31,385 nucleotides of DNA from Heterotrichella gracilis (taxonomy: Eukaryota; Sar; Xanthophyceae; Tribonematales; Xanthonemataceae): positions 1-31,385 of the forward strand of contig JAULBX010028194.1 in the NCBI GenBank assembly GCA_032358255.1. Direction: 5' to 3'. Positions 20,684 through 30,235 of this stretch are shown here, piece after piece. The position numbers and the translations under genes were made by a program. Position 1 is the stretch's first letter; every line of letters starts with the position of its first letter. The notes beneath the pieces were generated by a model that saw only the letters and a list, made by a program, of their open reading frames with translations, was not told the origin of the DNA and did no database searches.

Positions 20684-22820
20684 GGTTGGTTGGTGTTTGG
20701 GGTGTGAAGTGTGGGCAGTCCCTGCAGGCACACAGACCGCGTCAGGCGTGTGACGCAACATGTGGTTTCGTTAACTTTCGAAGGGGTTGAAAACGAGCAC
20801 ATAGAAAAATAACAACATATATATATATGCATATGCTGCAGTGGGCTGAGCCTTGCTACGTGTCAAAGCTAGGCTGGGCGGCATGCGGAGCACATGCAGG
20901 GCATCAACTCCGGCCGGGTGACTGCAGCTGTGGTAGGCGATACTAAGCATGTACAACCTCTAATAGCACGTTTCACGCGGTGGGAGACTTCACGGTAGGC
21001 GCCTTTTCGGCACTTGACGGCAAAACTTGCAAGCTTACAATTGTCTGTCCAGGTGGAACGTTCTGACACTAGTGATCCCAACAACAGGAACGCTGGAAGG
21101 ATATGTGGGCTTACAGTTGGGCAACCAAGTGAGAAGAGGGAGTCTAATATATCCTAGTCGCTTCGGTGTTATTTACGCGTTTGTGTGTGTGGGTGGCCCT
21201 GGTGCAGTCAAACTCGACGGACGGCCGCGGCATGCCACGACGATTGCGGGCAGCACACACTCCAACACAACAGCTCTAGCACTCGTTACCCATCAGTATA
21301 CTACGTACCCACCTTTTATGGGTTATGGGCGGCTCTAACGCTGCCTTGTCGCCAAGACCCGGCTCACTTTTTGTGCACGGAATGTGTGCTAGTGCTCAAC
21401 CTGAACGTTGGTGAAGGTATACTTGCAACCAATAAAGTTGTCAAGACTTTTGACTATGTCTCACTTGTGATGTACAGAGCAAAGCACCTTTGCACTGTGC
21501 AAGTTCTTATACATCGTCGGTGCTTTAGTAAAGCTAGCCATGGCCCGCGCAACCCCAGGTTCCAGGTGGCAACGCCGCTTGGCGGCCACGTGTGTCTGTG
21601 TCACGTTTCAAACTGGCAGAAAGGAATGCCCGCGCGAGGCAGGTTTCAGTCTAAGCGTCGCAAGGCTTGCTGTCCTGTTCTCTGGAACCCACGTCAAGAA
21701 CGCTAAAGGAACCTGCAGCAGTTTTGCTTGCTGGCCCAAGCCACCCAACTTTCGCATTGCATGCGTGTTTTCAGATGGTGTCCAACTGCGCCAATTGGTG
21801 CCCAGTTGCGCTCAAGTTAAATGAGCGGCTCAACGCTCGACTCTTGTGCCTGCGTTGGTCTTTCCTCCGCACCCGGGCCACGATGTAGGCCACAGTGGTT
21901 ATACAGACCGCTTGGCTACCTGCCCTTGCCCCATGGTGTAGGCCAACAGCATGCATACCACCTGTGGCTGGTTGCTGCCCTGCCCTGCCCTGCCCTGTTG
22001 GACTGGTTGCTGCCTTGTTGTGAGTGAACCCATGTCGCCAATGCTGGCAGCCGACTGATGCAAGTGCGTGGGTACTGGTAACTTCGTTTACACTCTGGTC
22101 GTAGCAAGACCAACCACAGTACCACTGTAAGCCCAAACACAATAACGATGTTATCAATAGGAAGCTTAAAGTACCATGTTACCGATACGAAGCTGACATT
22201 GACAAGAAAGGCAAGGCATATAAGCGCAAGCCAGGCTTGAATGAAGGAATAGATACCAAGCACACAGCTGTGGGGCACAACACAAGCAGGACACAACAAG
22301 CCAAATGATCTAGGCTAACGCTTATGGGAAACATACCTTCTGAAACTAGGCGTCTGAAGTGAAGAGGGGTGCCAGCAAGTGACTGGTGGCTGCCACCTGC
22401 TACAGTGAGCCACAGCTACCTGCCCAGCCCCGGGCCCACATGCACACTTCCTAAACCTTGAACCCGAAACCCTGCGCACTGTGGACCATGGGCCACGCCA
22501 CCCACCCGGGCGTTCAACAACACTGCCTCCCGTCGAGATCCGGCTCCATTCAGGTACTTTGCTGTGCGAAGACAGGAAGCAACGGAATAAACCAGTGCCA
22601 AAGGCGGCGTAGCAGGGACACACAACCCCAAGGGAAGCAAGTCCGGAAACACCACCCCTGGTGAGTAAACTGGAGGTACTTGAGCAGGGTGGGCTGTGAG
22701 AGGTGGAGAAAATTATACTCAAACCCACTTGGGTTCCAAGTTTCACGTTCGACCCAAGTCATCCCCTGCCACCTCCCATAGAGCAACCTCGCCCTGGTGG
22801 AGGCCCGCCCGCTAGCATCC
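20684..22820. other. upstream region of CAP-D and 3' flank of CAP-E
   Basis: The portion to about 22130 repeats the CAP-C upstream region. From about 22130 to 22820 the sequence is single-copy in the window, and I see no gene in it. Frames such as 21185-21706 (plus) carry no recognisable domain. Confidence 0.5.
20812..20836 (-). promoter_or_regulatory. possible TATA element of CAP-D
   Basis: An alternating ATATATATATATGCATATG stretch lies about 135-150 bases upstream of the CAP-D ATG. The matching position in CAP-C (about 15870-15885) is only mildly AT-rich. Distance and composition suit a core promoter with a short 5' UTR, but this is position and base composition only. Confidence 0.25.
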
Positions 22821-24549
22821 TTAGCATTTGGGTGGGTCCTCCACCAGGGGGGGCACCTGCGCCTTGAGAATCTTGGCGCTGGCTACTGTATCGGGCAAGT
22901 AGTAATTGTCCACCACGTACACGTTGCCCATGGGTGCGTAGCGGCACACCACTGTGTAGCCCTTGAAGTAGTTGGGGGTGGTGCATGTGGTCATGCCGCA
23001 GCCGATGGAGGTGCTGTTCTTCCACACAACCTGCAGGGAGGCAGGTACTTCGGGGTTTAGGGTTTCAAGGTGCAGGGTTGAGCCCATCAAGGTGCTGCAG
23101 GTGGGGAGGAGGGGGGCACACGGTGTGGGTTTGGGAGAGTTGAGTCCAAAGGTCCAGGGTTGTGCCAAGGACCCAAAGGCAAAGGGGCCAGGGTTTAGAA
23201 TTTGTGGCAGGGCAGCCAGCAGGGAAGGGCGGGGGACCAAGGCCATAACATATACCGTGGGGCAGGGGAGGGACGACACGTGCAGGGTTCCCCTGCCTCA
23301 CCCACAAGGTTCTGGATTTAGGACCCCTCAAATGACCGGCTGCAGCAGCTGATCCCTAAACTGATATAGCCTACTCCCAGCAACCATCTCGGGCCTCTCA
23401 CCTGTGAGAAATGGCAGGTGGCAGACAAAATCCAGCTCCTAAACCCTAAACCCTAAGACAGCGCCTCACCTGTGTAAAGTGGCGTACAGCAGAGAAGGCA
23501 GCGCTGTACACCGGCGGAGGCTTGCAGAAGTTGTATCCTTCGAACTTCATCTCCAAGTAAAAGTCCCACTGGGAGGACTCGCAGTCGATGGTTGACTCGA
23601 AATCGTAGATTTGGGCCCCATAGGCAAAGCGCGCATTCACATTCTCCCCCTCGTTGGCCGGCCTCAGGGCAATCATGCCAGGCTCCTTTTTTAAGCTGGA
23701 GGGCTGCACGTCTTCGCACCCATATTTTTGTGCGACCTGTCTGGAGTATGCCTGCGCCTCAGCTGCCAGCTTGTCCGACCAGGTCTGGGGGCCCACGCCG
23801 TGCAGCGCGCGCATTGCGTTGACCCTGGCTAGGGTTGCTGCCTGGTCGGGGCACTTGGTGGTGGAGAGGATGATGGGAGGTGGCTTTGGGGGCGGTGAGC
23901 TCTTCTTGGGTGGTGGGGACCTCTTCTTGGGTGGTGGAGACCTCTTCTTGGGTGGTGGGGACCTCTTCTTGGGTGGCGGGGACTTCTTTTTTGGAGGAGG
24001 TGAGCGTTTTTTCGAGGGCGGGGGCTTCTTCAAAGAACTCTTGGCAAGCAGCTGGCGGGAGGCTTGACCCCCTGCAGATGCCAAACGCCATGTCAGGGGA
24101 AATGGATCGAGAGGAACGCTGTGTCCAGTACACCGGTCATGCACGAGGAATAGGCGCGGGAGCTTGCTTGCCACCGTGGGTCAGGAAGGTTGCTTGCAGG
24201 TCCAATCCAATGGCATGGGCAGAGGGTTTGGCAGGCACAAGGTGGTAACCCTTGCCAAGTGGGCATGTGCATATTCATGGAGGTTGCACTGGTGCCCCCC
24301 CGACAAGTCTTGGAGACCCGAGGTTCCTAGAGCAAAATTTCCACCTTTAGAGGCCTAAACCTTTACGCACCAGTCAGCTCGCCATCATCCCCAGCCCCTG
24401 CCCATTCTTGCTGCGCCTGGCTCCAGCCCCCTCCCCTCAGTGACAAGTGGGTGGTGGTGGTGCCAGCAGGACGCTGCGCATGGTGGATGTGTGGCGGCGG
24501 TCTGGGTGGTCTGGGGGCGTGGGTTCCGGCTAAAGGTGTGTGCACCCAT
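22821..24549 (-). CDS. CAP-E: CAP protein with damaged first exon (possible pseudogene)
   Basis: Exons 2 and 3 are sound: 24071-23470 and 23030-22821, GT-AG, phase 0, joining RHFTQ to VVWKNS. Exon 1 ends at 24371 (ELTG, donor GTGCGT, phase 1), and its end matches CAP-F. However, compared with CAP-F a deletion of roughly 70-77 bases has removed the hydrophobic signal core LLWVAAVAA. Reading from the ATG equivalent to CAP-F (24549) is out of frame and hits a stop before the exon ends. The frame that joins exon 2 has no ATG before a stop upstream. The linker is short and basic (SPPPKKR units). In the CAP domain the first cavity His is Pro (QPSSL), while both Glu (GENVN, YLEM) and the last His are kept. 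It may be a pseudogene or use another start that I cannot see. Span is approximate on the right. Confidence 0.68.
23399..23470 (-). repeat. duplicated exon-2 end/donor of CAP-E
   Basis: The true donor region (CACCTGTGTAAAGTGG on the plus strand, near 23467) has a second copy, CACCTGTGAGAAATGG, at about 23400, some 67 bases into intron 2. Telomere-type CTAAACCCTAAACCC lies between the copies. Confidence 0.65.
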
Positions 24550-26391
24550 TGTGGGTGGTTGGGAGGATCTGTGAAGGAAGATGCCCAGCCAGTGTCGAGG
24601 CAGTGGGTGGGGACTGGTCAGGAAGGATTTGCTCAGCGTCAGGGTAGTGGGGGGTTGGCTAGTGCTGTGGGCAAGATGGTCAGGCTGTGATGTGAGGGTG
24701 GCGAAGTGCTACAACCAGCTGGCAACAGTATGTACTTGTTGCATTAGGATCAGTCGACTGCGAGGGCTGCACTTGCTATTGCGAGGGCAAGCGTATGCAA
24801 GAAGAAGCGACAGTCAATGTACCGAATAGCAACGTCGACAGCTGGGCAAAAGCTGTGAGCGTGCAACGGGCATGATGGGCCGAAGCTACAAGCCGAAGCT
24901 ACATGCGCCAAATTGAGCTACACAGGTGCATCCAGGGAGGCTTGCAACAGGCTCAATACAAGCAAGCGGACGCATCAACAGCACTTACGTCAGCAAGTGG
25001 CGGCTGTGGCTATCGAGGGTGTCCCTGTGCAACCCCGGGCCGGGCAGATTATAACCCCCAGCCAACCGGTACATGCATGGCCATATGGCGACCCAGTGGC
25101 CAGTGCTGGGCATGGCTGTTACAGTCTGGTTACAATTATGCAGTGTGTTACGTACCTCTCTCACTGCTGGTTGATAGCCAAGGTCTACAAGCGCAAGCGT
25201 TCGGTCACCAGCAGCACCCTAGTAGCGTGGTCCCAAATGCATGCATGCATGTGTCGAGGGGTCTGGACGGGTTTCGGCTCACGCGCTACTGCAGCATATA
25301 TACCCTGGCACGGGCAGTTCAGCTAGTACTTATGCCTAGTGGAACGTCACAAGGCAAGCATCAGCTGAAGTATCACCGCCGTCCAGAGTTGGAATGCCGC
25401 CCAGCCACTCAGTCCGGACCTGGGTATTCAAATTAGGGTTTATGGGTTAGTGTCCCTTAAACCCTATTCAGCCGCTGGGCAAAACCTTTGCAAGTACAGC
25501 GGCTCAAACTTAACTTGCCCTTGGCACAGTGACAAAGACAGGGTAGCAGAATACGTGGCATCCACCTGGATAGGACTGGAAAGTCCGCCGCTGTTCACGG
25601 AACCTCGATTCTTATGATAAAGCACTACCATACTCAACAAGCAACAAAGCGAGTGGCTGACCTTCTGCTTGCATTGACAGCTTAACTAATTTGAAAATAC
25701 CTTGAAAAACAGTGGCAATTGATAGGCAGGTTATTTATAAACAATGAAATCCAGATTGCAGGCACATCATGAAGGGAGTTTCTGTTCTACAACCATCTGC
25801 AGTGAAAACGTAATACTTTCACCCTTTGCCGCACTGCGGGGTGACCCGCTGTCCAAACCAACTGTGCGCAGCCCTCATTCCCCCAACTACCTTTCCATAT
25901 ATGCGTGGCGCGCCACCAGATGGTACCAACTCTGCCAACACCCACCACCCTTGGTGACCACTAGTACCAGCAAGGTGCCATTCACCTGACGGTGGTGGCA
26001 CGATGCCAAAGATCCACTCAGCCCCACCCTTACTCCCCCACTCCCCTCCTCAAAAACAAAAAGAAGATAACGCTGATTGAAGAAAAGTTGAAGGCAAGTG
26101 CACGTGGCAAACACTCCACCTCCCAATGCCAACCACACCGAAATACCCCCCGCCCCATACTCCCATCCCCCAACACCCTAAAATTGGCACTTTGCCACTC
26201 CTCACACCCGCTGGCTGCAAACATATCTCCAAGGAAGGCAAGTCGGAGAGAACCCAACAGAGCGCCCTTGCCAGGGGGACTAGCTAAATGAAAGGACTAT
26301 TGTACTCCCCCCTGCCCTTGCACGCCCGCTGTTCCCTGCCAACCCCCATAGCGCACCCACGCCCCAGTGGAGGCTCGCCCCTCCCGCATCC
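24550..26391. other. upstream region of CAP-E and 3' flank of CAP-F
   Basis: The part at about 24700-25330 shares ordered patches with 28540-29060 upstream of CAP-F, for example GCATGCATGTGTCGAGG near 25245 and 28985, and GCGCATCAACAGCAC-like sequence near 24970 and 28708. The rest, 25440-26390, holds no gene I can support. A TTTATGGGTTAG/CCCTTAAACCC telomere-like patch lies near 25437-25470. Confidence 0.5.
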
Positions 26392-28383
26392 TTAGCATTT
26401 GGGTGGGCTGGCCTTCAGTGGGCGCACCTGCTCCTTGAGCATCTTGGCGCTGGCTACTGCATCGGGCAAGTAGTAATTGTCCACCACGTACACGTTGCCC
26501 ATGGGTGCGTAGCGGCACACCACTGTGTAGCCCTTGAAATCGGGCTTGGTGCATGTGGTGATGCCGCAGCCGATGGAGGTGCTGTCCTTCCACACAAGCT
26601 GCGGGCAGGCGGGTGGTTTAGGGGTTAGGGTTGAAGGTGTTGGAGGGTTGAGGGTTTGCGGTTTGGGGGTGTGGTCCTTCCACACATCCTGTGCGGGGAC
26701 AGGGAGGCACAAGGGTTCAGGGTTCAGCTCTAGGGTTGATGCCGCTGCTGTGAAGGGTGCCAGGGGCGGGGGGCGATTTATGCTTTGGGCACGTGATTGC
26801 AAAGGGTTTTGGGTTTAGGGTTTGTGGCGCCCAACTGTCAAGGGGTGGAATCAGGCCTAGGTGCAGGGTGTTGTAATCTATAGAGCAAGTGAAGGGAATT
26901 ACTTTGGGTGTTCATCTGCCTCATGCCGGACAAACAACTCGGGGACAGGGTATTAGGGTTTGTGTGGGTACAGGTAGACCCTGAAACCCTGGATCCTACA
27001 TCAAGCAGCCATCCCTACTGGCGCCGCAACTGTGACCAAGAAGCCATCCCCCTGAACCCTACATGCACATTCCAAACCCTAAAACGCAAACCCTAAACCA
27101 GCGCCGCACCTGTGTGAAGTGGCCCACGGGAGAGAAGTCAGCGGTGTACACCGGCGGAGGCTTGCAGAAGTTGTACCCCTTGATCTCATTGTAGAAGTCA
27201 TCCTGCGAGTCCACGCAGTTGGCCGCCAAACGCCCGACGGCGGTCCCCGTGGCGTACCGCGCGTTCAGGTTCTCCCCCTCGTTGGCCGGCCGCAGGGCGA
27301 TATTGCCCGGCACGTCATAGAAGCTGGAGTGCTGCAGCCCCGTGCACCCAAACTTGTCTGCCAACTGCTTGGAGTAGACCTGCGCCTCACCCGCCAGCTT
27401 GTCTGACCAGGTCTGAGGGGGCACCCCGTGCAGCGCGCGCAGAGCGTTGACCTTAGCTAGAGTTGCGGGCCCGTCGGGGCACTGGGTGGTGGAGAAGGTG
27501 GCGGCAGGTGGCGACGCGGGGGGCGGGGACTTCCTCTTGAGTGGTGGGGACCTCTTCTTGGGTGGCGGGGACTTCTTTTTTTGAGGTGGTGAGCGTTTTT
27601 TCGGGGGTGGGGCCTTCTTTTTGGAGAGCAGCTGGCGAGATGCTTGGCCCCCTGCACATGGCAGGGAAAGCCATGTCAGGGAAACTCGATTTTGGATGTT
27701 GAGGAATGACCTGTTTTTTATGCCAGAGGAGCACTAGGAACAGGCGGGCGATCTAGTTCGCCACCGTGGAGCATAGGAGATACAGATTGCTGGCAGGTCC
27801 ATGGCATAGGTACAGGAATTTTTCATAGGGTTTGCCATGGGCATGGGCATAGGGTCCCAAGGGGCATGGCCGTGGCCATGAACATAGGCTTTGACATAGG
27901 CTTTGGCATGCGCAGGTGGTACCCCCTTGAGCAAATGCATGGCACTGGAGGATGCGCTGGTGCCTGGTCTGCCCCTCGGGCCCTTCAGCGCCTAGCCTTC
28001 CACTGCTAGTGCGCTGCTATGTGCAGGCAATATGACAAATGCAAGCAGGCGGCTTTTCCCTCAATGCCCGACCGACTGATGGCAGGGGGTGACCACCCTA
28101 GGCGAAGTACCTACAATTTTTACTCACCAGTCAGCTCGCCACCAGCCCCATCCCCTGCCTCTGTATGTTGCACCTGGCTCCAACCCCCTCCTCTAAGTGA
28201 CGGGTGGGTGGTGGTGGTGGTGGTGCCCTCCCCTGGCTGAGCCGCACAGCCCACCCCCCCTGGGGCAGCCACCGCCGCCACCCACAGCAGCGCCGCTAGC
28301 AGGACGCTGCGCCTGGTGGCTGTGGGGTGGCGGTCTAGTGGCTGCGGGTGGTGTGGGTGGTGGCCAGTGGGGTGTCCACCCAT
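26392..28383 (-). CDS. CAP-F: secreted short-linker CAP (SCP/PR-1-like) protein
   Basis: Three exons: 28383-28128, 27651-27110 and 26598-26392, GT-AG, phases 1 and 0, 334 aa. Exon 1 starts MGGHPTG, the first in-frame ATG, with a His-rich n-region, then signal core VLLAALLWVAAVAAP and the shared SLRGGGWSQ motif. The linker is only about 45 residues, basic and Pro-rich (KKRSPPQKKK, KKRSPPLKRK). The CAP domain has a complete cavity set: His (QHSSF), Glu (GENLN), Glu (YNEI) and His (GHFTQ), followed by LVWKDS and GCGITTC. The Met usual in NAMRAL is Leu. It is probably secreted and wall-bound through the basic linker (inference). Nearest paralogue is CAP-E, about 3.6 kb away. Intron 2 has a duplicated exon-3 start. 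Confidence 0.87.
26661..26702 (-). repeat. duplicated exon-3 start inside CAP-F intron 2
   Basis: TCCTTCCACACA of exon 3 (near 26584) recurs near 26672, 88 bases into the intron, with an upstream CACAG acceptor on the sense strand. It would encode DVWKDHTPKP. Confidence 0.75.
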
Positions 28384-30235
28384 GGTGGTGGCTGGGAGGG
28401 ACTGTGAAGGATTATGCCAGGCCACTGACGATTCGCTGGTTGGAACTGGAAAGGAAGGAGCTATTCAGGGGTGGGCTATGGCAGGGACTTCAAGCTGGCG
28501 CTTTGCGAGTGGGTGGTGTGGCATGGGCGACAGCTGGCGATGTACATGTGTGGCATCCAGGGACTGTGGGTGTTGCACTTGCTATGAAATGGACCCTGTG
28601 TACGCAGCAGACGCAATAGCCGTGTTCAGAAGTAATAAGGGTCAAAAGCTAGGCATTATTGCGAAAGTGCAACGGCATGGGGCGAGGCTGAAACAGGTCC
28701 TGCAGGCGCATCAACAGCACCAAACTCAAAAACTTTCCACGCTTTGGCTTCCAAGTGTCCTGTCAGGCCCCTCGGGTCATGTGCACGTTGCAATGCGCGT
28801 TGGGCGGGCAGGTTTACCAAGCCACACGTGGCAACATGCCGGCATGGTTGGTATATACCTACGTCTAAGGCTGAAGTGCACACTGCCACATACCTCTCTT
28901 CAACTGCAAGTGACGACGTACATGGCAGCAAGTGTAGACACGCCCCCAGGTGACAGGCCAAGTGAGGTTCAACCTTTGCATGCATGCATGTGTCGAGGAC
29001 GGGGTTTCGGCTCACGGCCACTGGAGTGTACAGACCCTGGGCACAGGCAGTGTTTGTGACACTGAGGGGGAAAATGCATTCAGTGGTACGGTGCAAGAAA
29101 GGCACAGACTGCTTCTGTAGGATCAGCGCCGCGCCGCTTTGCTGGTTACCCTAGCCTAGGGCCTAGGACTAGGACTGGCTGGCCAGCTGGGATGCTCAAC
29201 ACTAAGGGTACGTTCCTTGTGCACCGGTTGACTGATGTCATCTTCGCAGTGATGACCTGCAGTTATATCTAGCTAGGTATGGCTGGCCAGGATCCTTAAA
29301 ACCTAGCTACCAGTACTGATCACCTTCGAAGTCATATGACCTGCTTATACCTGCAGTCTAGTGGATGCGAGCACTACATTTCCATTGGCTTGAACAAGGT
29401 CGCAGGGGAGCCCTTGCCAACAGGAAAACAGGGGGAAGCCTCAACGGCTGTTGTGACATTGCAGTACCACTACTTGTACTGCAAAAGAAAGAAAGAAAAC
29501 AAATGGCCCGACAAACGGCGGCACACCACAAGCCAGCATTGTTGAAAAACAGACAGGCCGGGCAGCAACCAGTGAAACAGAGCAGTAGTTACCCTGGGTA
29601 ACAAGGGCATAGCACCTAAGCAAGGTGGACGGCTTCTCTTCAAAGAAAATGTGTGGGCTGAGCCTTGACAACTTGCAAGCCATGGCTATTTCCCATTAGA
29701 TGGCAATATTGTTTTTAATTCCGGTCAATTAATTCCGGTGTGTCTGGGGGTGCGGGAGGTCAAGTGAAAAAGTTGAAAGACAGGCATTGCGCATGCCAGT
29801 GAGTTATCCTTGGGAAATCAGACTCTCACATATGTTTGTACAGGGCCTGTGCAACCAAATATACTTCCACACCCGGTTTTGCTCTCGAGGATCTACTGGC
29901 ACACTGGGCATTTTCTGGGGCGCTTTTTCTGGGCCCACCACCACCAGTCCACCACCCACCACCACCACCCACCACCCACCACCTACCCTAAAACCACCGG
30001 CATCCGTAGCAGGAGGGTGGGCTGCCACAAAGGCGGCATCCGCACCTTGGCGATGTTGGCGCTGGCCTGCACTGCACTGCGTTTACCACAGGGCAAGACC
30101 TGTACTCAAATCCTTGGGTTCCCTGCCACCCAGTGCCATCCCCATATGGATGACAAGGTGCACCCACGTGGCCCACTCGGAGTACACCGGGGACTGTTCA
30201 AGCCCACATCTAAGGCCATGTCATCCACGCCAGGC
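28384..30235. other. upstream region of CAP-F and 3' flank of CAP-G
   Basis: It shares patches with the CAP-E upstream region to about 29060. From 29100 to 29930 there is single-copy sequence with no gene I can support. At 29936-29990 there is a CCA/CACC microsatellite. At about 30035-30075 the sequence CGCACCTTGGCGATGTTGG, followed by CGCTGGCC, resembles the exon-3 end of CAP-F, a likely decayed exon fragment near the CAP-G stop. Confidence 0.45.
29936..29990. repeat. CCA/CACC microsatellite
   Basis: An imperfect run of CCACCA and CCCACC units about 55 bases long. Not part of any supported gene. Confidence 0.75.

Larger units (their letters stand above)
17137..22130. repeat. segmental tandem duplication, unit 2 (contains CAP-D)
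   Basis: Second copy of the unit described at 12225-17085. The two units abut at about 17085-17137, next to short telomere-type units (about 17140-17162) that also occur at the left end of unit 1. The right edge fades at about 22130, after the shared CACAGTACCACTGTAA. Confidence 0.85.

Noticed and set aside
23446..24174. Intron-retained start for CAP-E giving a 242-codon frame
   Set aside because: The frame begins at GTG, not ATG, reads through a good acceptor at 24072 and has no signal peptide; the exon 1 junction shared with CAP-F is better supported.
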